DNA of 64,000 nucleotides, from contig OZ038485.1 of the NCBI GenBank assembly GCA_964036315.1, positions 74,005,548-74,069,547 on the forward strand, read 5' to 3'. The translations under genes were made by a program, and so were the position numbers. This stretch comes from Acanthosepion esculentum. Taxonomy: Eukaryota > Mollusca > Cephalopoda > Sepiida > Sepiidae. Every line of letters starts with the position of its first letter. The stretch's first letter is position 1. Below the pieces are notes generated by a model that worked only from the letters and a program-made list of their open reading frames with translations, made no database searches and was not told where the DNA came from. Shown here piece after piece: positions 26,201-40,200 of the stretch.

Positions 26201-29200
26201 AATGATGAAAATCAGAAGTACATTTCCATAGATTTATTTAGTTTTATACAAAATGATGAAAATCAGAAGTACATATAAATAGATTTATTTAGTTTTATAC
26301 AAAATGATGAAAATCAGAAGTACATTTCCATAGATTTATTTAGTTTAATAAAAAATGATTAAAATGAGAAGCACATTTCCATAGATTTATTTAGTTTTAT
26401 ACAAAATGATGAAAATCAGATGTACATTTACATAGATTTATTCAGTTTTATATAAAATTATGAAAATCAGAAGTATATATAAATAGATTTATTTAGTTTT
26501 ATACAAAATGATGAAAATCAGAAGTACATTTCCATAGATTTATTTAGTTTTATACAAAATGATGAAAATCAGAAGTACATATAAATAGATTTATTTAGTT
26601 TTATGCAAAATGATGAAAATCAGATGTACATATAGATAGATTTATTTAGTTTTATACAAAATGATGAAAATCAGAAGTACATATAGATAGATTTATTTAG
26701 TTTTATACAAAATGATGAAAATCAGAAGTACATTTCCATAGATTTATTTACTTTTATACAAAATGATGAAAATCAGAAGTACATATAAATAGATTTATTT
26801 AGTTTTATACAAAATGATGAAAATCAGAAGTACATTTCCATAGATTTATTTGGTTTTATACAAAATGATGAAAATCAGAAGTACATATAAATAGATTTAT
26901 TTAGTTTTATAAAAAATGATGAAAATCAAATGTACATTTCCATAGATTTGTTAAGTTTTATACAAAATGATGAAAATCAGAAGTACATATAAATAGATGT
27001 ATTTAGTTTTATACAAAATGATGAAAATCAGAAGTACATTTCCATAGATTTATTTAGTTTTATACAAAATGATGAAAATCAGAAGTACATATAAATAGAT
27101 TTATTTAGTTTTATACAAAATGATGAAAATCAGAAATACATTTCAATAGATTTATTTAGTTTAATACAAAATGATGAAAATCAGAAGTACATTTCCATAG
27201 ATTTATTTAGTTTTATACAAAATGATGAAAATCAGAAGTACATATAAATAGATTTATTTAGTTTTATACAAAATGATGAAAATCATAAGTACATTTCCAT
27301 AGATTTAGTTAGTTTTATACAAAATGATGAAAATCAGAAGTACATATAAATAGATTTATTTAGTTTTATACAAAATGATGAAAATCAGAAGTACATTTCC
27401 TTAGATTTATTTAGTTTTATACAAAATGATGAAAATCAGATGTACATTTACATAGATTTATATAGTTTTATACAAAATGATGAAAATCAGAAGTACATAT
27501 AAATAGATTTATTTAGTTTTATACAAAATGATGAAAATCAGAAGTACATTTCCATAGATTTATTTAGTTTAATACAAAATGATGGAAATGAGAAGCACAT
27601 TTCCATAGATTTATTTAGTTTTATACAAAATGATGAAAATCAGAAGTACATATAAATAGATTTATTTAGTTTTATACAAAATGATGAAAATCAGAAGTAC
27701 ATATAAATAGATTTATTTAGTTTTATACAAAATGATGAAAATCAGAAGTACATTTCCATAGATTTATTTAGTTTTATACAAAATGATGAAAATCAGAAGT
27801 ACATATAAATAGATTTATTTAGTTTTATACAAAATGATTAAAATCAGAAGTACGTATAAATAGATTTATTTAGTTTTATACAAAATGATGAAAATCAGAA
27901 GTACATATAAATAGATTTATTTAGTTTTAGACAAAATGATGAAAATCAGAAGTACATTTCCACAGATTTATTTAGTTTAATACAAAATGATGAAAATGAG
28001 AAGCACATTTCCATAGATTTATTTAGTTTTATACAAAATGATGAAAATCAGATGTACATTTACATAGATTTATTCAGTTTTATATAAAATTATGAAAATC
28101 AGAAGTACATATAAATCGATTTATTTAGATTTATACAAAATGATGAAAATCAGAAGTACATTTCCATAGATTTATTTAGTTTTATACAAAATGATGAAAA
28201 TCCGAAGTACATTTCTATAGATTGATTTAGTTTTATACAAAATGATGAAAATCAGAAGTACATATAAATAGATTTATTTAGTTTTATACAAAATGATGAA
28301 AATCAGAAGTACATTTCCATAGATTTATTTAGTTTTATACAAAATGATGAAAATCAGAAGTACATATAAATAGATTTATTTAGTTTTATACAAAATGATG
28401 AAAATCAGAAGTACATTTCCATAGATTTATTTAGTTTAATAAAAAATGATGAAAATGAGAAGCACATTTCCATAGATTTATTTAGTTTTATACAAAATGA
28501 TGAAAATCAGATGTACATTTACATAGATTTATTCAGTTTTATATAAAATTATGAAAATCAGAAGTATATATAATTAGATTTATTTAGTTTTATACAAAAT
28601 TATGAAAATCAGAAGTACATTTCCATAGATTTATTTAGTTTTATACAAAATGATGAAAATCAGAAGTACATTTCCATAGATTTATTTAGTTTTATGCAAA
28701 ATGATGAAAATCAGATGTACATATAGATAGATTTATTTAGTTTTATACAAAATGATGAAAATCAGAAGTACATATAAATAGATTTATTTAGTTTTATACA
28801 AAATGATGAAAATCAGAAGTACATTTCCATAGATTTATTTAGTTTTATACAAAATGATGAAAATCAGAAGTACATATAAATAGATTTATTTAGTTTCATA
28901 CAAAATGATGAAAATCAGAAATACATTTCAATAGATTTATTTAATTTAATACAAAATGATGAAAATCAGAAGTACATTTCCATAGATTTATTTAGTTTTA
29001 TACAAAATGAACAAAATCAGAAGTACATATAAATAGATTTATTTAGTTTTATACAAAATGATGAAAATCAGAAGTACATTTCCATAGATTTATTTAGTTT
29101 TATACAAAATGATGAAAATCAGAAGTACATATAAATAGATTTATTTAGTTTTATACAAAATGATGAAAATCAGAAGTACATTTCCATAGATTTATTTAGT

Positions 29201-30090
29201 TTAATACAAAATGATGAAAATGAGAAGCACATTTCCATAGATTTATTTAGTTTTATACAAAATGATGAAAATCAGAATTGCATATAAATAGATTTATTTA
29301 GTTTTATAAAAAATGATGAAAATCAGAAGTACATATAAATAGATTTATTTAGTTTTATACAAAATGATGAAAATCAGAAGTACATTTCCATAGATTTATT
29401 TAGGTTTATACAAAATGATGAAAATCAGAAGTACATATAAATAGATTTATTTAGTTTTATACAAAATGATGAAAATCAGAAGTACATTTCCATAGATTTA
29501 TTTAGTTTTGTACAAAATGATGAAAATCCGAAGTACATTTCTATAGATTGATTTAGTTTTATACAAAATGATGAAAATCAGAAGTACATATAAATAGATT
29601 TATTTAGTTTTATACAAAATGATGAAAATCAGAAGTACATTTCAATCGATTTATTTAGTTTTATACAAAATGATGAAAATCAGAAGTACATTTCCATAGA
29701 TTTATTTAGTTTTATACCAAATGATGAAAATCAGAAGTACATATAAATAGATTTATTTAGTTTTATACAAAATGATGAAAATCAGAAGTACATTTCCATA
29801 GATTTATTTAGTTTTATACAAAATGATGAAAATCAGAAGTACATATAAATAGATTTATTTAGTTTTATACAAAATGATGAAAATCAGAAGTACATTTCCA
29901 TAGATTTATTTAGTTTAATAAAAAATGATTAAAATGAGAAGCACATTTCCATAGATTTATTTAGTTTTATACAAAATGATGAAAATCAGATGTACATTTA
30001 CATAGATTTATTCAGTTTTATATAAAATTATGAAAATCAGAAGTATATATAAATAGATTTATTTAGTTTTATACAAAATGATGAAAATCA
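23100..30090. repeat. 70-monomer (3,570 bp) tandem duplication
   Basis: Copy one (about 23,100-26,520) matches copy two (about 26,670-30,090) at exactly 3,570 bp = 70 x 51. Paired marks: TTTGGTTTTATAC (23,282 / 26,852), GATTAAAATCAG (24,266 / 27,836), TTTCATACAAAATG (25,321 / 28,891), AATGAACAAAATCAG (25,438 / 29,008), CAGAATTGCATATAAATAG (25,704 / 29,274), TTTATACCAAATG (26,141 / 29,711) and AAGTATATATAA (24,991 / 28,561; 26,471 / 30,041). Only scattered substitutions and no net length change separate the copies. 3,570 is twice 1,785, so this unit looks like a doubled 35-monomer repeat that later diverged internally. Confidence 0.9.
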
Positions 30091-33000
30091 GAAGTACATA
30101 TAAATAGATTTATTTAGTTTTATACAAAATGATGAAAATCAGAAGTACATTTCCACAGATTTATTTAGTTTAATACAAAATGATGAAAATGAGAAGCACA
30201 TTTCCATAGATTTATTTAGTTTTATACAAAATGATGAAAATCAGATGTACATTTACATAGATTTATTCAGTTTTATATAAAATAATGAAAATCAGAAGTA
30301 CATATAAATAGATTTATTTAGTTTTATACAAAATGATGAAAATCAGAAGTACATTTCCATAGATTTATTTAGTTTTATACAAAATGATGAAAATCAGAAG
30401 TACATATAAATAGATTTATTTAGTTTTATACAAAATGATGAAAATCAGAAGTACATTTCCATAGATTTATTTAGTTTTATACAAAATGAACAAAATCAGA
30501 AGTACATATAAATAGATTTATTTAGTTTTATACAAAATGATGAAAATCAGAAGTACATTTCCATAGATTTATTTAGTTTAATACAAAATGATGAAAATGA
30601 GAAGCACATTTCCATAGATTTATTTAGTTTTATACAAAATGATGAAAATCAGAAGTACATATAAATAGATTTATTTAGTTCTATAAAAAATGATGAAAAT
30701 CAGAAGTACATATAAATAGATTTATTTAGTTTTATACAAAATGATGAAAATCAGAAGTACATTTCTATAGATTGATTTAGTTTTATACAAAATGATGAAA
30801 ATCAGAAGTACATATAAATAGATTTATTTAGTTTTATACAAAATGATGAAAATCAGAAGTACATTTCCATAGATTTATTTAGTTTTATATAAAATGATGA
30901 AAATCAGAAGTACATTTCCATAGATTTATTTAGTTTTATACAAAATGATGAAAATCAGAAGTACATTTCCATAGATTTATTTAGTTTTATACAAAATGAT
31001 GAAAATCAGAAGTACATATAAATAGATTTATTTAGTTTTATACAAAATGATGAAAATCAGAAGTACATTTCCATAGATTTATTTAGTTTAATAAAAAATG
31101 ATGAAAATGAGAAGCACATTTCCTTAGATTTATTTAGTTTTATGCAAAATGATGAAAATCAGATGTACATATAGATAGATTTATTTAGTTTTATACAAAA
31201 TGATGAAAATCAGAAGTACGTTTCCATAGATTTATTTAGTTTTATACAAAATGATGAAAATCAGAAGTACATTTCCATAGATTTATTTAGTTTATTACAA
31301 AAAGATGAAAATCAGAAGTACATATAAATAGATTTATTTAGTTTTATACAAAATGATGTAAATCAGAAGTACATTTCCATAGATTTATTTAGTTTTATAC
31401 AAAATGATGAAAATCAGAAGTACATACAAATAGATTTTTTTAGTTTTATACATAATGATGAAAATCAGAAGTACATTTCCATAGATTTATTTAGTTTTAT
31501 ACAAAATGATGAAAATCCGAAGTACATTTCTATAGATTGGTTTAGTTTTATACAAAATGAGGAAATCAGAAGTACATATAAATAGATTTATTTAGTTTTA
31601 TACAAAATGATGAAAATCAGAAGTACATTTCCATAGATTTATTTAGTTTTATACAAAATGATGAAAATCAGAAGTACATTTCCATAGATTTATTTAGTTT
31701 TATACAAAATCATGAAAATCAGAAGTACATTTCCATAGATTTATTTAGTTTAATACAAAATGATGAAAATGAGAAGCACATTTCCATAGATTAATTTAGT
31801 TTTAAACAAAATGATGAAAATCAGATGTACATTTACATAGATTTATTCAGTTTTATACAAAATGATGAAAGTCAGAATTACATATAAATAGATTTATTTA
31901 GTTTTATACAAAATGATGAAAATCAGAAGTACATTTCCATAGATTTATTTAGTTTTATACAAAATGATGAAAATCAGAAGTACATATAAATAGATTTATT
32001 TAGTTTTATACAAAATGATGAAAATCAGAAGTACATTTCCATAGATTTATTTGGTTTTATACAAAATGATGAAAATCAGAAGTACATATAAATAGATTTA
32101 TTTAGTTTTATAAAAAATGATGAAAATCAAATGTACATTTCCATAGATTTGTTAAGTTTTATACAAAATGATGAAAATCAGAATTACATATAAATAGATT
32201 TATTTAGTTTTATACAAAATGATGAAAATCAGAAGTACATTTCCATAGATTTATTTAGTTTCATACAAAATGATGAAAATCAGAAGTACATATAAATAGA
32301 TTTATTTAGTTTTATACAAAATGATAAAAATCAGAAATACATTTCAATAGATTTATTTAGTTTAATACAAAATGATGAAAATCAGAAGTACATTTCCATA
32401 GATTTATTTAGTTTTATACAAAATGATGAAAATCAGAAGTACATATAAATAGATTTATTTAGTTTTATACAAAATGATGAAAATCAGAAGTACATTTCCA
32501 TAGATTTATTTAGTTTTATACAAAATGATGAAAATCAGAAGTACATATAAATAGATTTATTTAGTTTTATACAAAATGATGAAAATCAGAAGTACATTTC
32601 CATAGATTTATTTAGTTTTATACAAAATGATGAAAACCGGATGTACATTTACATAGATATATTTAGTTTTATACAAAATGATGGAAATCAGAAGTACATA
32701 TAAATAGATTTATTTAGTTTTATACAAAATGATTAAAATCAGAAGTACGTATAAATAGATTTATTTAGTTTTATACAAAATGATGAAAATCAGAAGTACA
32801 TATAAATAGATTTATTTAGTTTTATACAAAATGATGAAAATCAGAAGTACATTTCCATAGATTTATTTAGTTTTATACAAAATCATGAAAATCAGAAGTA
32901 CATATAAATAGATTTATTTAGTTTTATACAAAATGATGAAAATCAGAAGTACATTTCCATAGATTTATTTAGTTTTATACAAAATGATGAAAATCAGAAG

Positions 33001-33380
33001 TACATATAAATAGATTTATTTAGTTTTATACAAAATGATGAAAATCAGAAGTACATTTCCATAGATTTATTTAGTTTAATACAAAATGATGAAAATGAGA
33101 AGCACATTTCCATAGATTAATTTAGTTTTAAACAAAATGATGAAAATCAGATGTACATTTACATAGATTTATTCAGTTTTATATAAAATTATGAAAATCA
33201 GAAGTACATATAAATAGATTTATTTAGTTTCATACAAAATGATGAAAATCAGAGGTACATTTCCATAGATTTATTTAGTTTTATACAAAATGATGAAAAT
33301 CAGAAGTACATATAAATAGATTTATTTAGTTTTATACAAAATGATGAAAATCAGAAGTACATTTCCATAGATTTATTTGG
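30090..33380. repeat. Mixed higher-order block between 70- and 35-monomer domains
   Basis: A/B monomers with the GAGAAGCAC and TTTATATAAAATTATG marks but irregular spacing. TTTGGTTTTATAC marks at 32,053 and 33,379 are 1,326 bp = 26 monomers apart. The gap from the previous mark at 26,852 is 5,201 bp, i.e. 102 monomers minus one base. The missing base is at about 31,560, where AATGAGGAAATCAG replaces AATGATGAAAATCAG. No gene is present. Confidence 0.8.
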
Positions 33381-36300
33381 TTTTATACAAAATGATGAAA
33401 ATCAGAAGTACATATAAATAGATTTATTTAGTTTTATAAAAAATGATGAAAATCAAATGTACATTTCCATAGATTTGTTAAGTTTTATACAAAATGATGA
33501 AAATCAGAAGTACATATAAATAGATTTATTTAGTTTTATACAAAATGATGAAAATCAGAAGTACATTTCCATAGATTTATTTAGTTTCATACAAAATGAT
33601 GAAAATCAGAAGTACATATAAATAGATTTATTCAGTTTTATACAAAATGATGAAAATCAGAAATACATTTCAATAGATTTATTTAGTTTAATACAAAATG
33701 ATGAAAATCAGAAGTACATTTCCATAGATTTATTTAGTTTTATACAAAATGATGAAAATCAGAAGTACATATAAATAGATTTATTTAGTTTTATACAAAA
33801 TGATGAAAATCAGAAGTACATTTCCATAGATTTATTTAGTTTTATACAAAATGATGAAAATCAGAAGTACATATAAATAGATTTATTTAGTTTTATACAA
33901 AATGATGAAAATCAGAAGTACATTTCCATAGATTTATTTAGTTTTATACAAAATGATGAAAATCGGATGTACATTTACATAGATATATTTAGTTTTATAC
34001 AAAATGATGAAAATCAGAAGTACATATAAATAGATTTATTTAGTTTTATACAAAATGATTAAAATCAGAAGTACGTATAAATAGATTTATTTAGTTTTAT
34101 ACAAAATGATGAAAATCAGAAGTACATATAAATAGATTTATTTAGTTTTATACAAAATGATGAAAATCAGAAGTACATTTCCACAGATTTATTTAGTTTA
34201 ATACAAAATGATGAAAATGAGAAGCACATTTCCATAGATTTATTTAGTTTTATACAAAATGATGAAAATCAGATGTACATTTACATAGATTTATTCAGTT
34301 TTATATAAAATTATGAAAATCAGAAGTACATATAAATAGATTTATTTACTTTAATACAAAATGATGAAAATCAGAAGTACATTTCCATAGATTTATTTAG
34401 TTTTATACAACATGATGAAAATCAGAATTACATATAAATAGATTTATTTAGTTTTATACAAAATGATGAAAATCAGAAGTACATTTCCATAGATTTATTT
34501 AGTTTTATACAAAATGATGAAAATCAGAAGTACATATAAATAGATTTATTTAGTTTTATACAAAATGATGAAAATCAGAAGTACATTTCCATAGATTTAT
34601 TTAGTTTTATACAAAATGATGAAAATCAGATGTACATTTACATAGATTTATTTAGTTTTATACAAAATGATGAAAATCAGAAGTACATATAAATAGATTT
34701 ATTTAGTTTTATACAAAATGATTAACATCAGTAGTACGTATAAATAGATTTATTTAGTTTTATACAAAATGATGAAAATCAGAAGTACATATAAATAGAT
34801 TTATTTAGTTTTATACAAAATGATGAAAATCAGAAGTACATTTCCACAGATTTATTTAGTTTAATACAAAATGATGAAAATGAGAAGCACATTTCCATAG
34901 ATTTATTTAGTTTTATACAAAATGATGAAAATCAGACGTACATTTACATAGATTTATTTAGTTTTATATAAAATTATGAAAATCAGAAGTACATATAAAT
35001 AGATTTATTTAGTTTAATACAAAATGATGAAAATCAGAAGTACATTTCCATAGATTTATTTAGTTTTATACAAAATGATGAAAATCAGAAGTACATATAT
35101 ATAGATTTATTTAGTTTTATACAAAATGATGAAAATCAGAAGTACATTTCCATAGATTTATTTGGTTTTATACAAAATGATGAAAATCAGAAGTACATAT
35201 AAATAGATTTATTTAGTTTTATAAAAAATGAAGAAAATCAAAAGTACATTTCCATAGATTTGTTAAGTTTTATACAAAATGATGAAATTCAGAAGTACAT
35301 ATAAATAGATTTATTTAGTTTTATACAAAATGATGAAAATCAGAAGTACATTTCCATAGATTTATTTAGTTTTATACTAAATGATGAAAATCAGAAGTAC
35401 ATATAAATAGATTTATTTAGTTTTATACAAAATGATGAAAATCAGAAGTACATATAAATAGATTTATTTAGTTTTATACAAAATGATGAAAATCAGAAGT
35501 ACATATAAATAGATTTATTTAGTTTTATACAAAATGATGAAAATCAGAAGTACATATAAATAGATTTATTTAGTTTTATACAAAATGATGAAAATCAGAA
35601 GTACATATAAATAGATTTATTTAGTTTTATACAAAATTATGAAAATCAGAAGTACATATAAATAGATTTATTTAGTTTTATACAAAATGATGAAAATCAG
35701 AAGTACATTTCCATAGATTTATTTAGTTTTATACAAAATGATGAAAATCAGATGTACATTTACATAGATATATTTAGTTTTATACAAAATGATGAAAATC
35801 AGAAGTAGATATAAATAGATTTATTTAGTTTTATACAAAATGATTAAAATCAGAAGTACGTATAAATAGATTTATTTAGTTTTATACAAAATGATGAAAA
35901 TCAGAAGTACATATAAATAGATTTATTTAGTTTTATACAAAATGATGAAAATCAGAAGTACATTTCCACAGATTTATTTAGTTTAATACAAAATGATGAA
36001 AATGAGAAGCACATTTCCATAGATTTATTTAGTTTTATAGAAAATGATGAAAATAAGATGTACATTTACATAGATTTATTCAGTTTTATATAAAATTATG
36101 AAAATCAGAAGTACATATAAATAGATTTATTTAGTTTAATACAAAATGATGAAAATCAGAAGTACATTTCCATAGATTTATTTAGTTTTATACAAAATGA
36201 TGAAAGTCAGAATTACATATAAATAGATTTATTTAGTTTTATACAAAATGATGAAAATCAGAAGTACATTTCCATAGATTTATTTAGTTTTATACAAAAT

Positions 36301-37254
36301 GATGAAAATCAGAAGTACATATAAATAGATTTATTTAGTTTTATACAAAATGATTAAAATCAGAAGTGCATTTCCATAGATTTATTTAGTTTTATACAAA
36401 ATGATGAAAATCAGATGTACATTTACATAGATTTATTTAGTTTTATACAAAATGATGAAAATCAGAAGTACATATAAATAGATTTATTTAGTTTTATACA
36501 AAATGATTAAATTCAGAAGTACGTATAAATAGATTTATTTAGTTTTATACAAAATGATGAAAATCAGAAGTACATATAAATAGATTTATTTAGTTTTATA
36601 CAAAATGATGAAAATCAGAAGTACATTTCCACAGATTTATTTAGTTTAATACAAAATGATGAAAATGAGAAGTACATTTCCATAGATTTATTTAGTTTTA
36701 TACAAAATGATGAAAATCAGATGTACATTTACATAGATTTATTCAGTTTTATATAAAATTATGAAAATCAGAAGTACATATAAATAGATTTATTTAGTTT
36801 AATACAAAATGATGAAAATCAGAAGTACATTTCCATAGATTTATTTAGTTTTATACAAAATGAACAAAATCAGAAGTACATATAAATAGATTTATTTAGT
36901 TTTATACAAAATGATGAAAATCAGAAGTACATTTCCATAGATTTATTTGGTTTTATACAAAATGATGAAAATCAGAAGTACATATAAATAGATTTATTTA
37001 GTTTTATAAAAATGATGAAAATCAAAAGTACATTTCCATAGATTTTTTAAGTTTTATACAAAATGATGAAATTCAGAAGTACATATAAATAGATTTATTT
37101 AGTTTTATACAAAATGATGAAAATCAGAAGTACATTTCCATAGATTCATTTAGTTTTATACTAAATGATGAAAATCAGAAGTACATATAAATAGATTTAT
37201 TTAGTTTTATACAAAATGATGAAAATCAGAAGTACATTTCCATAGATTTATTTG
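33379..37254. repeat. 35-monomer (1,785 bp) higher-order repeats plus 6-monomer echo
   Basis: TTTGGTTTTATAC landmarks at 33,379, 35,164 and 36,949 are exactly 1,785 bp apart, followed by one at 37,254 only 305 bp later (6 monomers minus 1 bp). The lost base is at about 37,010 in TTTTATAAAAATG (six A's in the sister copies, five here). Unit order is: TTTGG monomer, TTTGTTAAG (or TTTTTTAAG) monomer, a TATACTAAATG monomer, a run of B monomers, AGATATATTTAG, TACGTATAAATAG, TTTCCACAG, GAGAAGCAC, then TTCAG with TATATAAAATTATG. Confidence 0.88.
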
Positions 37255-40200
37255 GTTTTATACAAAATGATGAAAATCAGAAGTACATATAAATAGATTT
37301 ATTTAGTTTTATAAAAAATGATGAAAATCAAAAGTACATTTCCATAGATTTGTTAAGTTTTATACAAAATGATGAAATTCAGAAGTACATATAAATAGAT
37401 TTATTTAGTTTTATACAAAATGATGAAAATCAGAAGTACATTTCCATAGATTTATTTAGTTTTATACTAAATGATGAAAATCAGAAGTACATATAAATAG
37501 ATTTATTTAGTTTTATACAAAATGATGAAAATCAGAAGTACATATAAATAGATTTATTTAGTTTTATACAAAATGATGAAAATCAGAAGTACATATAAAT
37601 AGATTTATTTAGTTTTATACAAAATGATGAAAATCAGAAGTACATATAAATAGATTTATTTAGTTGTATACAAAATGATGAAAATCAGAAGTACATATAA
37701 ATAGATTTATTTAGTTTTATACAAAATTATGAAGATCAGAAGTACATATAAATAGATTTATTTAGTTTTATACAAAATGATGAAAATCAGAAGTACATTT
37801 CCATAGATTTATTTAGTTTTATACAAAATGATGAAAATCAGATGTACATTTACATAGATATATTTAGTTTTATACAAAATGATGAAAATCAGAAGTACAT
37901 ATAAATAGATTTATTTAGTTTTATACAAAATGATTAAAATCAGAAGTACGTATAAATAGATTTATTTAGTTTTATACAAAATGATGAAAATCAGAAGTAC
38001 ATATAAATAGATTTATTTAGTTTTATACAAAATGATGAAAATCAGAAGTACATTTCCACAGATTTATTTAGTTTAATACAAAATGATGAAAATGAGAAGC
38101 ACATTTCCATAGATTTATTTAGTTTTATACAAAATGATGAAAATCAGATGTACATTTACATAGATTTATTCAGTTTTATATAAAATTATGAAAATCAGAA
38201 GTACATATAAATAGATTTATTTACTTTAATACAAAATGATGAAAATCAGAAGTACATTTACATAGATTTATTTAGTTTTATACAAAATGATGAAAATCAG
38301 AATTACATATAAATAGATTTATTTAGTTTTATACAAAATGATGAAAATCAGAAGTACATTTCCATAGATTTATTTAGTTTTATACAAAATGATGAAAATC
38401 AGAAGTACATATAAATAGATTTATTTAGTTTTATACAAAATGATGAAAATCAGAAGTACATTTCCATAGATTTATTTAGTTTTATACAAAATGATGAAAA
38501 TCAGATGTACATTTACATACATTTATTTAGTTTTATACAAAATGATGAAAATCAGAAGTACATATAAATAGATTTATTTAGTTTTATACAAAATGATGAA
38601 AATCAGAAGTACGTATAAATAGATTTATTTAGTTTTATACAAAATGATGAAAATCAGAAGTACATATAAATAGATTTATTTAGTTTTATACAAAATGATG
38701 AAAATCAGAAGTACATTTCCACAGATTTATTTAGTTTAATACAAAATGATGAAAATGAGAAGCACATTTCCATAGATTTATTTAGTTTTATACAAAATGA
38801 TGAAAATCAGATGTACATTTACATAGATTTATTCAGTTTTATATAAAATTATGAAAATCAGAAGTACATATAAATAGATTTATTTAGTTTAATACAAAAT
38901 GATGAAAATCAGAAGTACATTTCCATAGATTTATTTAGTTTTATACAAAATGATGAAAATCAGAAGTACATATAAATAGATTTATTTAGTTTTATACAAA
39001 ATGATGAAAATCAGAAGTACATTTCCATAGATTTATTTAGTTTTATACAAAATGATGAAAATCAGACGTACATTTACATAGATTTATTCAGTTTTATATA
39101 AAATTATGAAAATCAGAAGTACATATAAATAGATTTATTTAGTTTAATACAAAATGATGAAAATCAGAAGTACATTTCCATAGATTTATTTAGTTTTATA
39201 CAAAATGATGAAAATCAGAAGTACATATATATAGATTTATTTAGTTTTATACAAAATGATGAAAATCAGAAGTACATTTCCATAGATTTATTTGGTTTTA
39301 TACAAAATGATGAAAATCAGAAGTACATATAAATAGATTTATTTAGTTTTATAAAAAATGAAGAAAATCAAAAGTACATTTCCATAGATTTGTTAAGTTT
39401 TATACAAAATGATGAAATTCAGAAGTACATATAAATAGATTTATTTAGTTTTATACAAAATGATGAAAATCAGAAGTACATTTCCATAGATTTATTTAGT
39501 TTTATACTAAATGATGAAAATCAGAAGTACATATAAATAGATTTATTTAGTTTTATACAAAATGATGAAAGTCAGAAGTACATATAAATAGATTTATTTA
39601 GTTTTATACAAAATGATGAAAATCAGAAGTACATATAAATAGATTTATTTAGTTTTATACAAAATGATGAAAATCAGAAGTACATATAAATAGATTTATT
39701 TAGTTTTATACAAAATGATGAAAATCAGAAGTACATATAAATAGATTTATTTAGTTTTATACAAAATGATGAAGATCAGAAGTACATATAAATAGATTTA
39801 TTTAGTTTTATACAAAATGATGAAAATCAGAAGTACATTTCCATAGATTTATTTAGTTTTATACAAAATGATGAAAATCAGATGTACATTTACATAGATA
39901 TATTTAGTTTTATACAAAATGATGAAAATCAGAAGTACATATAAATAGATTTATTTAGTTTTATACAAAATGATTAAAATCAGAAGTACGTATAAATAGA
40001 TTTATTTAGTTTTATACAAAATGATGAAAATCAGAAGTACATATAAATAGATTTATTTAGTTTTATACAAAATGATGAAAATCAGAAGTACATTTCCACA
40101 GATTTATTTAGTTTAATACAAAATGATGAAAATGAGAAGCACATTTCCATAGATTTATTTAGTTTTATACAAAATGATGAAAATCAGATGTACATTTACA

